DNA of 64,000 nucleotides from Pyropia yezoensis (taxonomy: Eukaryota; Rhodophyta; Bangiophyceae; Bangiales; Bangiaceae), in assembly GCA_009829735.1 (NCBI GenBank), contig CM020619.1:15195816-15259815 (forward strand), read 5' to 3'. Positions 1-8,849 of the stretch are shown here, one piece after another. Within the stretch, counting starts at the first letter, position 1. Every line of letters starts with the position of its first letter. A model generated the notes under the pieces. The model was not told where the DNA came from. It was given only the letters and a program-made list of their open reading frames with translations, and made no database searches. Made by a program: the position numbers and the translations under genes.

Positions 1-1
1 G

Positions 2-424
2 GAAGCAAGTCGCTTCCGCAGAACTGCAAGGATGCCTTCCTACACGCGGACGTACCCTGCAGTACCTTCGTCCTCAACTCGAGAGACGGAAGGTATGGTG
101 GCCGCCATCCCTGATAAGTCACAGGGAAAAGCGGGGCCATCGGCGTCGATGAGTGATCGGCCGTGTTGGCAGTGTTCCAAGTCGGGACACTGGGCAGCCC
201 AATGCCCCACTCTGGACGTTCGTTTGAGAGCCCTGTTGGCTCGTATTGGGAAGCTCGGTATTCCGAGGACTGATTCGGATACCCGGCCACACACCACACG
301 TGTGACGGCCATGACTCAACCTAAGTCAGAGGATGAGTCCACGCTTGAGAAGGGGGAAACCTCTTCCCCCAGCTCAAGTGGCAAGGATACTCCATCATCC
401 GAGTCGGATGAGGGAAACGCCTAG
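2..424 (+). CDS. gag: Gag C-terminal part with CCHC zinc knuckle (partial)
   Basis: The frame is open from base 2, so the true start lies upstream; the first ATG in view is at 32. A CCHC knuckle, C-x2-C-x4-H-x4-C (CWQCSKSGHWAAQC), lies at about 164-208. This is the nucleocapsid RNA-binding motif of retroelement Gag. After the knuckle the tail is Ser/Glu/Thr-rich and ends at TAG 422-424. The last sense codons form a -1 slippery heptamer (412-418), and the pol frame is open through this point. Gag therefore probably supplies both a stand-alone protein and the N-terminus of a Gag-Pol fusion. Confidence 0.8.
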   Translation, partial: EASRFRRTARMPSYTRTYPAVPSSSTRETEGMVAAIPDKSQGKAGPSASMSDRPCWQCSKSGHWAAQCPTLDVRLRALLARIGKLGIPRTDSDTRPHTTRVTAMTQPKSEDESTLEKGETSSPSSSGKDTPSSESDEGNA

Positions 425-460
425 CCGCTGGGACTAAGACTGACCCAAAGGCTCCAGCGG
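412..460 (+). promoter_or_regulatory. Programmed -1 ribosomal frameshift signal between gag and pol
   Basis: Bases 412-418 read G GGA AAC in gag phase, a canonical X XXY YYZ slippery heptamer. It lies one codon before the gag stop at 422-424. Slipping back one base gives codons beginning at 412, 415, 418 and so on, the pol frame, which stays open into the protease ORF. Six bases downstream, CCGCTGG (425-431) can pair with CCAGCGG (454-460): a 7-bp stem, extendable by G-U pairs at both ends, with a 22-base loop. Heptamer, spacer and stem all match the usual design. The sequence elements are directly visible; function is inferred. Confidence 0.75.
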
Positions 461-462
461 TA

Positions 463-2559
463 ATGAAGCGGGTTGCTTCACGCTCACCGACCCATGGGAG
501 AGTGAAGGTCCTGACTCGACCTCGAGGGGTGAGACCTAGGGACAAGGCCCCTCCTCAGAAGCACGACCCGAGTCGGATTGTGTCAGTGCTGGTAGGGAGT
601 AACTACCAGGTCGCAGCTCGACTCTGGCTGCAGGATGGATATGAGTTTACCTCTCGTGTCATAGTCGACACAGGCTCTGCTGCCTCTCTCATTAGGCAAG
701 ACTTATTGCCAGAGGGGACGGATGTGAGCCCCGCCGGCTCACCCGAGTGGCGTATGTTTGATGTCAATGGGGGACTCCTCCCCATTGTTGGGTCTATTGC
801 ATTGACTGTTTGCATTGGGTTCTACCAGACGCAGGTGAACTTTGGAGTAGTCTCCAATATGTCAGTCCCCGTACTCCTGGGAACTGACTATCTGGACCTC
901 CATGTCCCGGCCGTCTGTGGACCGGAAGGGATAATCCGAATGCGTAATGGAGAGACTGTCCCCATATTGCGTAAAGGGAGGACTGTTTCCCCTACGACTC
1001 ATCAACCTAGGGAAAACTCTCCCAAGGGTGGAGGCTCTACGACCCATGTACGAGTATGTAAGGGTACGGTAGTCCCGCCCCGATCAAGGACCTTTGTGCG
1101 AGTACGCACACGGTTTCGAGGGAATGGACTTGTTTCCCCCGTGGACCGAGTCTATTATACTCACCAAGTGCAAGTTGCTTGGGGCCCCATGACTTGTGGG
1201 GATGACCAAACCTGGTGGGTGGAGGTCCTCAACACGTCGGAGGAACCTCGACGACTCCCCGGAGGCATGAAGATTGCGTCGATCTCTACCTTTGAGGGGA
1301 ATGTCGTTGCTGTGACTCAACAGCAATGGGAGGATATTGGAATGGCAGGCTCTGCCGACCAATCGAGTTCATCGACGGCTAAGTCGCCGACGGTACATCG
1401 GGAGAACATCCCGGAGTGTTTACATGGACGACTGGATGAGTTAATCCAGAAGCATCACAAGTTGTGGAATGGTGACCTTGGGCTCATCAAGGCCACCGAA
1501 CACAGAATCGTGTTAAAGCCAGGGGCTAGGCCAGTTCGCCTGAGTCCCTACCGTATGGGACCAGACTCACGGGAACTCACCCGAGAGCAGGTCCAACGGA
1601 TGCAAGACATGGGTGTCATTGAGCCTTGCTCAAGTGAGTGGGCCAGTCCCATAGTCTTGGTGCCCAAGTCAGACGGCACGATGCGGTTCTGCATCGATTA
1701 TCGTAAGCTAAACGAGCGGACGGTAAGGGATAGTTACCCCTTACCCCGTATGGACGATTGCCTTGACTCACTCGGTGAGGCACAGTACTTTTCCACGTTG
1801 GACTGCAACGCGGGGTACTGGCAGATACCCATCCGCAAGGAGGACAGACACTTGACCACCTTCACGTGTCACTGTGGAGTTTATCAGTGTACACGGCTCC
1901 CTTTTGGACTTTGCAATGCACCTGCGACTTTCCAGCGTGCTATTGACTTGATACTTGCCGGAGTCAAGTGGCAGATCGCCCTGGTGTATCTGGACGATAT
2001 CATTGTGTTCTCCGGGACTGCCGAAGAACACTTGTCCCACTTGGACAGAGTGTTTACCCTGTTGGGTGAAGCAGGAGTAACACTCAAACCTACGAAGTGT
2101 CACCTCTTTAGTAATGAGGTGGAGTACCTCGGCCATATAGTCCGGCCAGGTCGCATTCTGGTCAATGAGAAGAACCTCATGGCCATCCGTCGGGCGAAGT
2201 TCCCCCAGACGCAGACACAACTCAGGAGCTTCCTGGGTATGTGTAACGTATACAGACGCTTTGTGGCGAACTATGCCAAAGTGTCTGCACCGTTGAACCA
2301 CTTGGTAAGTTCCAAGATGCCCAAGCGCTTGGATGCTCCCAAACCCCCGGAGCAAGAAGCGTTTGATAGGTTGCGAGAGCTCCTCTGCAACCCACCGGTG
2401 TTAGCGATCCCGAGACCGGGGGCTCACTACATCGTTGATGTGGACGCAAGTTACGACCAACTCGGTTGTTGCTTACTCCAACAACAGCCTTCGGGGAGTA
2501 TTTACCCGTTGGCTATTTCAGTAAGGGACTCTCACCCGCCCAGAAGAACTATTCTGTGA
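463..2559 (+). CDS. pol: Pol N-terminal part: aspartic protease and reverse transcriptase
   Basis: The frame is open from the frameshift site at 418; 463 is only the first ATG and is probably not the real start. The retropepsin active site D-T-G is at about residues 69-71 counted from 463 (context VDTGSA). The reverse transcriptase spans roughly residues 300-600, with the catalytic YLDD box at 509-512. The start of RNase H (VDASYDQLG) follows. Near 2500-2520 the reading frame leaves this ORF: the RNase H sequence continues in the -1 frame and this ORF runs into an unrelated tail ending at 2559. No slippery heptamer is present there, so this looks like a one-base deletion that disables the copy. 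Confidence 0.85.
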   Translation: MKRVASRSPTHGRVKVLTRPRGVRPRDKAPPQKHDPSRIVSVLVGSNYQVAARLWLQDGYEFTSRVIVDTGSAASLIRQDLLPEGTDVSPAGSPEWRMFDVNGGLLPIVGSIALTVCIGFYQTQVNFGVVSNMSVPVLLGTDYLDLHVPAVCGPEGIIRMRNGETVPILRKGRTVSPTTHQPRENSPKGGGSTTHVRVCKGTVVPPRSRTFVRVRTRFRGNGLVSPVDRVYYTHQVQVAWGPMTCGDDQTWWVEVLNTSEEPRRLPGGMKIASISTFEGNVVAVTQQQWEDIGMAGSADQSSSSTAKSPTVHRENIPECLHGRLDELIQKHHKLWNGDLGLIKATEHRIVLKPGARPVRLSPYRMGPDSRELTREQVQRMQDMGVIEPCSSEWASPIVLVPKSDGTMRFCIDYRKLNERTVRDSYPLPRMDDCLDSLGEAQYFSTLDCNAGYWQIPIRKEDRHLTTFTCHCGVYQCTRLPFGLCNAPATFQRAIDLILAGVKWQIALVYLDDIIVFSGTAEEHLSHLDRVFTLLGEAGVTLKPTKCHLFSNEVEYLGHIVRPGRILVNEKNLMAIRRAKFPQTQTQLRSFLGMCNVYRRFVANYAKVSAPLNHLVSSKMPKRLDAPKPPEQEAFDRLRELLCNPPVLAIPRPGAHYIVDVDASYDQLGCCLLQQQPSGSIYPLAISVRDSHPPRRTIL

Positions 2560-4451
2560 CGGAGGTAGAGGGTCTTGGCGTGGTATGGGCAGTCTCCATG
2601 CTACGGCCATACATCGAAGGAAGGAAGTTCCTCATTCGATGTGACCACAAGGCTTTGAAGTGGATACTCACCACTACAGCCTGTACGAATAACCGACTCA
2701 ATCGATGGCGACTCTGCCTCGCTGAGTTCGATTATGATGTTGAATATCGGCCAGGCCCGAAGCATGCGGTTGCGGACGCGTTGTCTCGCATACCGACGGA
2801 TGGGAAAGACACTTCCCCTATCCCTGAGGAACTCCCTCATGTGGCAGTGACCACTCGCTCCGGAACTGTCCTCGACCCGAGGATGCCTGGCATGGCCAAA
2901 TTATTACCCGTGTCTTTGGATGAGTTTGTCCAGGCACAGGAGAGCGACAAACTTTGTCGACGACTCAGGAAGGAGCTCGACCAGGCTCAACCGACTCGGT
3001 TCTTCCTGAATGACAACGGCATACTCTGCCGTAAGGGATATACCCAGGGGGACAAGCAAGTCGTCGTCCCCAAGGAGTTACGCAAGAGTATCCTCCAACG
3101 GGAGCACTCCTCACCGTTGGGTGGACACCCAGGGTCTACGAGAATGTATCAGACCCTACGTAAGAAGTACTATTGGCCATCACTCGTGGCTGATGTGTAC
3201 GGATATGTAGCCGCATGCGCGACTTGCGCAAAGAATAGACTCATGGAGTCCAGGCAGACTTCTTCCATGAGACTCTTTCCTGCAACAGAGCCGTTTGCAG
3301 CGATAGCAGTGGACTTACTCGGTCCACTACCACGAACACCTGAAGGATATGAGTACCTTCTGGTGATGTGTGATCGCTTCACTAAGCTCACACGGGTATC
3401 CCCACTCAAGGATATCACAGCCGTGGACGTTCTGAGTGAGTTACTCGACGTCTGGGTTGCCAGTTATGGCATCCCCGACTCTATCCTTTCGGATAACGGA
3501 CCACAGTTTGCGTCCGTCCTGTATCAGGGAGTCATGAAGATGTTGGGGGTGCAGACGAACTTCGCCACCCCTTACCATCCCCAGACTAATGGGCAGGTGG
3601 AACGATTCAACAGGACTCTAGTGCGCCAGTTGCGTCACTATGTCCATGACCATGTAGTCACATGGGCTCGTTATGCGTCACTACTCGTGACAGCATACAA
3701 CTCCCAGGTACACAGTAGTACGGGAGAGGCACCGTTTGCCTTCGTCTGCCCCCGACGACTTCCGTCAGTAGCTGTGGAGCGTCTCACCCAGACTGAGGGT
3801 GAGACTTCGACTCAAACACCGAGTCAGGCGAAAGCCTCCCTACTCCAGAGACTGGAGGAGATGATACCCCTTGTCCGGGCTACTATGGAGAAGGCCCAAG
3901 CCCGTTACAAGAGGTACTTCGATGTCCGAGTCAGACATCGTCGCGATCCGCTCCGAGTTGGAGATTGGATTTATGTTAACTCCCACGACAATAAGGGAGG
4001 GAAATTGGTCTTCAAGACTCTGGGACCATATCACATCCTTAAAACGGATGGACGTCGGTTAACCATCGAGAGTGATGATGGTATCCGGACAATAAATGGG
4101 AATCACGCGACTCGCGCACCCGAACCCCCAGAGGGAGATCCCGCTTGGGAAAGGGCTTTGCAAGCATGGAAAGTCCCATCCTTGCCGACCTCTTCCAATA
4201 AGCCATTGGAGGCGGTGTTCGACAAGTTTGTCGGGCACGGATATGATGAGTCGGGGCGACTCATGCTCCGAGTCAGGTGGTTCGGGTATGGACCAACTTC
4301 CGACACATGGGAGTTTGTAGAGGACCTACCAGTAGAGAAGGTCCGTAGATACTGCCAGACTGTGGGCATATCTATACGCCGACGTAGCACTCGTACGTCG
4401 GGGGATGAAGTCCCTGCTCCAAGTCAGAGCAGAGCGGCAAGCCAACCATGA
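2466..4451 (+). CDS. pol: Pol C-terminal part: RNase H, integrase and chromodomain
   Basis: This frame resumes RNase H at about 2510 (YFSKGLSPAQKNYSVTE), with the conserved Glu, CDHKALKW and ADALSR blocks. The integrase follows: an HHCC zinc finger (H..H...C-x2-C, about 3100-3235) and the D,D-35-E core in the blocks AVDLLGPL, LSDNGPQF and NGQVERFNR. From about residue 582 to 632 is a chromodomain (YDESGRLMLRVRWFGYG, then DTWEF), which in chromoviruses directs integration to particular chromatin. The codons before about 2510 are read in this frame only by chance. The segment is joined to the previous one by the frame break, so it probably cannot be expressed as one polyprotein in this copy. 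Confidence 0.85.
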   Translation: MLLTPTTAFGEYLPVGYFSKGLSPAQKNYSVTEVEGLGVVWAVSMLRPYIEGRKFLIRCDHKALKWILTTTACTNNRLNRWRLCLAEFDYDVEYRPGPKHAVADALSRIPTDGKDTSPIPEELPHVAVTTRSGTVLDPRMPGMAKLLPVSLDEFVQAQESDKLCRRLRKELDQAQPTRFFLNDNGILCRKGYTQGDKQVVVPKELRKSILQREHSSPLGGHPGSTRMYQTLRKKYYWPSLVADVYGYVAACATCAKNRLMESRQTSSMRLFPATEPFAAIAVDLLGPLPRTPEGYEYLLVMCDRFTKLTRVSPLKDITAVDVLSELLDVWVASYGIPDSILSDNGPQFASVLYQGVMKMLGVQTNFATPYHPQTNGQVERFNRTLVRQLRHYVHDHVVTWARYASLLVTAYNSQVHSSTGEAPFAFVCPRRLPSVAVERLTQTEGETSTQTPSQAKASLLQRLEEMIPLVRATMEKAQARYKRYFDVRVRHRRDPLRVGDWIYVNSHDNKGGKLVFKTLGPYHILKTDGRRLTIESDDGIRTINGNHATRAPEPPEGDPAWERALQAWKVPSLPTSSNKPLEAVFDKFVGHGYDESGRLMLRVRWFGYGPTSDTWEFVEDLPVEKVRRYCQTVGISIRRRSTRTSGDEVPAPSQSRAASQP

Positions 4452-4579
4452 GTACAAACACATACCATGGTTCTTCAAAGATTCTCTACTAACAAAGCCG
4501 ACTATGGCACAATACAAAACGAGAAGAATACCCACCACTCTTCTCACCAAGGAAAGAACAAGTCGTTCGACCGCTGACT

Positions 4580-6496
4580 CTAGCGTTCCATATGCCCACC
4601 CCCACCACTATAGGGACCGCCCGACCACGAACCCCCAGGGTCGTAGGCCGGTAGCGGAGGGGCGTAACCCACTCGGGAGGGCCCCGGAGTGGAAGCACTG
4701 GGAGGGGCCCGCCGACTCGCGGACCCATCCCCGTCGTAAGATAGATGTCCGGAGGTACTCCCTCCGTGACGCGGAAGCTGCTGCTGAGTCGACAGCAGCC
4801 GTTGGACAAACTCGTGTCCAACCGCGAGGCGAGTGACCTCAGCTGCCAATGACTGTCGCGCCGTGGCTGAGTCGCCCGACGCGAGGAAGTGACTGACACG
4901 CCGGGTGACCCAAGCCAACGTGTCAAGGGAGGCCACGAGTGAGGCCTCCACCGTGGCGTCATACATGATGGCTCCCAAGTTGGGAAGCATCTCGCCGACG
5001 CCACGCGCAATCGGCATGGGTACCGGAGTTCGGACCCGTAGCGAACCCAACGCCACGTCGGGGAAGGGCTCGAGGAACTGGAAGGGTGGAGCCTGAGTCG
5101 GCTCCACACCCCCCGAGGTCGGAGTCGCGACCCGCGGGGAAGTCGTCGGCACAGCTCGCCCACGGCTTCGAGGGGCTCCTCGATGAGCACCACGACGAGT
5201 CGTCGCCGATGATGTCGCCCACCCAGAGCCAGGGGGCAACGTAGAGGGAGTAACCCCCTCTGCGTAGGGAAGGGAAGAGTCCCCCAACCCCTCACGCAAG
5301 AACAGCTGTCCCTGCACCAGAGTATGGGTGACATGGACGAACTCCCGGGGTGGCTCACTCTCCAACCCCGGCTCTGGACGCTTGTTGCGGCGGAGGAAGG
5401 GTTCCAGCTGCGCCCAATCGAGTCGATTGTGCAGGGTGACCATACCCTTAAGGAGGAACGGAGCCAGGTCCCCCGCGCCCAAGGCTAACCAGTGGAAGCC
5501 AAGGGTTTCCATACCCTCCACCAGAGCCGGTGGGAGGTGCCACAGGTAACCCCGATGGACTACATCGGAGTACCAGCCCCGAGCCACCACGACCACCCAG
5601 TGCGTGGCGAGGTAGGCGAAGACCCGGTTACCCTCCGAGCTGGAGCGTAGCACGGAGCCAAAGTAGGCAACGAGGAGGGGGATCCGAGCCGGAAACCCAC
5701 AAGGTACCTCCACTGTCTCCCACCACCCTGGGAGAAAAGGGTACTGGTGCTCACGCTCCTCCAGAGGTACGTGGGTGAACTCCACCCGCGACCCGTGGAT
5801 GAGGAAGCCCGAGGAGCCCCGGAGTCGGAACTCCTCTCGCACCACGCCGTGTTGGGCGTGGGCGTCCTCTCCGCCCAGGTAGGGACGGGGAAGGGCACAC
5901 CACTCGGTAGACACAACCGCGTGGGTGTCGTCGATCTCCTTGTCGCCCGACCCCAAGGCGAGGGAGGTTGACAACGCCTGGACTTCAGGCGCGTCCGCCA
6001 GGCAGAGTAGCGCTGGTAGGTCGCAGACCACCCCATCAGGTAGAGTCACCTGGTTGGGGTACCGACGAGTCCGGCGGTACCATACGTCGGTCCGCCGTGG
6101 CTTGGGGATGATCAAGTAGACATCCTTGAGCTTGCAGTCGGGAAGCTCCCCGACTGACTTGGGAGGCGCCCAGGCTCGGGGCCCCATAGGAGGACGGGGC
6201 CGCGGCGGGAGTAGCAGCCGTGACTCAGGAAGGCGGGGGATGGGAGTCACATCCCCTTCCGCCACCGGGTTGGAAGACCCATCCCCCGGTGGGACTACGG
6301 CCGAGGGGGCAGTAGGAGGTGATGGGGCGGGGACGGCTGAGGCGGCCGCCTCCGACCCTCGCCCGGGACGAGTCGTCTCCATGGCCGACCCCCGGCTGAG
6401 AGACTCCTCAGTCCCGAGGGCCTCCTCTCCCGTCCGTCGCTTGTCCGACAGAGACGTCGGAGACGGGGACAAAGGCCGACTCGGCTCACCCGCCAT
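4580..6496 (-). CDS. Antisense ORF inside the retrotransposon, unknown function
   Basis: This frame is open on the minus strand from 7072 to the stop at 4580 (830 codons). The start at 6496 (638 aa) is chosen because everything upstream is tandemly repeated, low-complexity DNA. The central part, about 5250-6150, has balanced composition with Trp, Tyr, Ile, Lys and Phe, for example CKLKDVYLIIPKPRRTDVWY and GNRVFAYLATHWVVVVARGW. This is unlike the Ala/Arg/Pro shadow frames common in this DNA. The C-terminus is Gly/Ser/Pro-rich. No family is recognised. It runs opposite to gag-pol, between the pol stop and the polypurine tract, where some plant Ty3/gypsy elements carry antisense ORFs. A captured host gene or nested insertion is an alternative. 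Confidence 0.55.
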   Translation of the reverse strand: MAGEPSRPLSPSPTSLSDKRRTGEEALGTEESLSRGSAMETTRPGRGSEAAASAVPAPSPPTAPSAVVPPGDGSSNPVAEGDVTPIPRLPESRLLLPPRPRPPMGPRAWAPPKSVGELPDCKLKDVYLIIPKPRRTDVWYRRTRRYPNQVTLPDGVVCDLPALLCLADAPEVQALSTSLALGSGDKEIDDTHAVVSTEWCALPRPYLGGEDAHAQHGVVREEFRLRGSSGFLIHGSRVEFTHVPLEEREHQYPFLPGWWETVEVPCGFPARIPLLVAYFGSVLRSSSEGNRVFAYLATHWVVVVARGWYSDVVHRGYLWHLPPALVEGMETLGFHWLALGAGDLAPFLLKGMVTLHNRLDWAQLEPFLRRNKRPEPGLESEPPREFVHVTHTLVQGQLFLREGLGDSSLPYAEGVTPSTLPPGSGWATSSATTRRGAHRGAPRSRGRAVPTTSPRVATPTSGGVEPTQAPPFQFLEPFPDVALGSLRVRTPVPMPIARGVGEMLPNLGAIMYDATVEASLVASLDTLAWVTRRVSHFLASGDSATARQSLAAEVTRLAVGHEFVQRLLSTQQQLPRHGGSTSGHLSYDGDGSASRRAPPSASTPGPSRVGYAPPLPAYDPGGSWSGGPYSGGGGHMER

Positions 6497-6502
6497 CACG
6501 CG

Positions 6503-6760
6503 ACCAACCTTGACCGACTCGGTGAGGTTGAGCACGGGGGGGGACACGACCCGCTCCCCCTCCGACGACAACCAACCTTGACCGACTCGGTGAGGTAGAG
6601 CAAGGGGGGGGGACACGACCCACACCCCCCACCGACAACGAAGAAGCCCGACACAAGGGGCAGCGCGGGGAAAACACAACCCCGCCGACGAAGAGAAGGG
6701 GGGGGGAACACGACCCGCGCCCCCACCGACAACGAAGACGCCCGACACAGGGGCGGAAGG
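6503..6760. repeat. Tandem repeats in the element's 3' region
   Basis: A 26-base sequence beginning ACCAACCTTGACCGACTCGG occurs at 6503-6528 and again, identical, at 6571-6596 (period 68). Each copy is followed by a G run and GACACGACCC. A second unit, built on CACCGACAACGAAGA..GCCCGACACA, occurs near 6630 and again near 6725. The repeats lie upstream of the preferred start of the antisense ORF. They could be part of its leader or a variable region of the element. Confidence 0.65.
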
Positions 6761-7487
6761 GGGAAGACACCACCCCAACCAACGACACCAACCGCACGGC
6801 GGGAAGAGACAGACCCGCCGACGCGAGGGAGCAGCGGCGGGAAGGCACACACCCGCCCGCACACACGAAGGGGAGAGAAGACCCCGCACCGGCGGCCGAG
6901 TCCCACCGCCGGCGACCGAGTGCAACACCCCCAACTCGGGGTGCGCACACCCCTCAACCCTGACTAGAAAGGGGGGGAAGGAGTGAGGAACACCCCGCAG
7001 AGAGCCAGCTGGGGGTGGATCGAGCTGAAGGGGGGGACACAACCCGACCCCCCGAGAGCAACCGTACCCCAACTGAAGGGGCAGGTGCAGGTCGACGTTC
7101 CGAGTGAGAACGTCGACGCCCTACTCCTCCAGTTGAGGGGCAGGGGGTGTGGCGGAGGTACGCCGACACCCAGGTTAGGGGGCTCACCCACACGTGAGTC
7201 CACCCGTGGAGCACCCTGACCAGGTGGGGGACGACTTTCCCCCACACCTGTTTCGCGTGGAGGGGGCTCCTCTACCCAGTGTCAGGGCAGAGAGCGCACC
7301 CCACGGAGAGGGACTGCCTCTCCCGGAGGGCCCCGCCGGACGCGAGTGCAACCCCGGCGTAACCCTGGTGCACGCTAGACGCCAGCGATGCACCGTACTT
7401 TGCATCTCAACTCGGGAATTGCATCCTCCTCTCCCGGTCACTGCGACTCGCCGCTGATTGGACGTCCACCGGGACGGCTGGACTTTT

Positions 7488-7650
7488 GAGAAGGGGGAAA
7501 TGTGGGAGATTGGGCCGGAATTCGGTACCAATACTTTGAAGATTCGGGTCAAGTGGACCTGACCGGAAGTCGAAATTCACCCGACCCACGATGGTGAAAC
7601 TTCTGACTTCTGGACGGAAATTCGACTAGGACTTCCGACATACTAGAGCA
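7488..7650 (+). repeat. Polypurine tract and start of the 3' LTR
   Basis: GAGAAGGGGGAAA (7488-7500) is a purine-only tract directly followed by TGTGGGAG at 7501, the usual polypurine tract/LTR junction. Downstream bases are less GC-rich than the rest of the element. The right LTR border cannot be set from one copy. The first plausible CA is near 7650, which would give an LTR of about 150 bases, short for the family, so the true end may lie further right. Confidence 0.5.
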
Positions 7651-8358
7651 GGGTAATGCTGCTGGTATTTGTTTCTTGGGATTTTTGCACGGGAGCCAGA
7701 CGGATTTCTACGCTTTGAGTTCTTTGCATGTGGAGTGATATGATTGGTTTGTTTGAGGGTTCATTTTCTGAGTGTTTTGAGGGGTTGCGTGAGCGTGTGA
7801 GGAGGGTTGATAAGGAGGGACAGCAAGGCGGGGAGGGCCCACCTTGGCTGGCCAAGCAAGAAAACACCGTCTGGCTCCGACACATCTTGTTCGTGCCTTG
7901 GTGAGTGGACCCGCTCACCACACGCAAGTTCCGTGTTCGGCTGTGTGGAGGTGCTTGCTTCCGGTGTCCCAAGTTGGGATATCGGCAATACTCCTCTTCC
8001 TTCCCTGACTCGGGGTTGGTGGTTGGGAGTACTGCTACACCGGTAAACCCCCTCGTACAGATGTTACTGTCACCCCCCCTCACGGGGACGGTGGTCACCG
8101 CGTCGGGGGGGTACCGCTGCCGCAGGCAAGCAGAAGGATAGGAGAGGGTCGCTCCAGCCACCGCATCACGAGAAACGGGGAGGGGTGTGAGCCTCCGCCG
8201 ACACAATTGAGGAAGGGGGGGAGCAGACGCTGGTGTTGATATCGAGGAGGGGTGGGCACTGCTGACGTCGATGTGCGCGAGGAAGGGGGAAAGGGGCAAT
8301 TCTATACCGCAGGCACATGAACAAACGGGAGGAGGACGCCGCGCGGTCGACAGATACT
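7651..8358. other. Intergenic, no gene seen
   Basis: The first 150 bases are T/G-rich (about 7660-7800) and could be LTR or flank. ORFs here are short and have no recognisable domains. Confidence 0.5.
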
Positions 8359-8473
8359 GTGCTTCCTGTAAAAAATGGATGTTGACGGTACGTGAAGGAG
8401 CCGAGCCGTTGGTCCAGACAGCGATTTTCATCACCTTCACGTACCGTCAACATCCATTTTTTACAGGAAGCAC
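8359..8473. repeat. Perfect 40-bp inverted repeat (foldback)
   Basis: Left arm 8359-8398 (starts GTGCTTCCTGTAAAAAATGG) and right arm 8434-8473 are exact reverse complements over 40 bases, separated by a 35-base loop. The pairing stops abruptly on both sides. No ORF needs it. It could be a foldback transposon remnant or a small-RNA hairpin precursor. Confidence 0.85.
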
Positions 8474-8849
8474 TATAGGGGGGGGGGAGGTAGGTAGGTG
8501 CCCTGAAGATGGCTGTGGCAGCGATTTGATCGGATGTTTGATCTCTTCTGTCCGCTCAACCCCCGCACACCCAGAAATACTCAACCGCCCGCTTCTCGTC
8601 AACCAATGCGCCAATAAAAACGAACGAGACACCGCTAGAAAGCCGCTGACCTGGTGCTTCTGTCCATGTGCACCATGACACGTCACGATTTTTTTGGCCA
8701 AACAGTGGCAGCTGGAAGTGCGGAGGAGTGGGCTTTTGGCGGGTGCGAAAGCGCCCTCTCTATGAAAACACTGTGAAGGACAGCCTCTTACAGTTGTTCT
8801 AATCTGGTGCCTCTGGTTGTAAATTGGTGCCAGACGGATAGGCGCATTT

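Larger units (their letters stand above)
1..7650 (+). mobile_element. Ty3/gypsy chromovirus (LTR retrotransposon), 5' end outside the window
   Basis: The order gag zinc knuckle, protease, reverse transcriptase, RNase H, integrase, chromodomain is that of a Ty3/gypsy chromovirus. The window opens inside gag, so the 5' LTR and primer-binding site are not visible. A polypurine tract at 7488-7500 followed directly by TGTGGGAG marks the start of the 3' LTR. The LTR end is not fixed because the 5' copy is absent; the coordinate used is the CA at about 7650. Between the pol stop (4451) and the polypurine tract lie about 3 kb, much more than a minimal chromovirus needs, occupied by a large antisense ORF. 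Pol carries a frame break, so this copy is probably not autonomous. Confidence 0.9.

Noticed and set aside
2490..2525. Second programmed frameshift within pol
   Set aside because: No X XXY YYZ heptamer and it lies within a conserved domain; a mutation is simpler.
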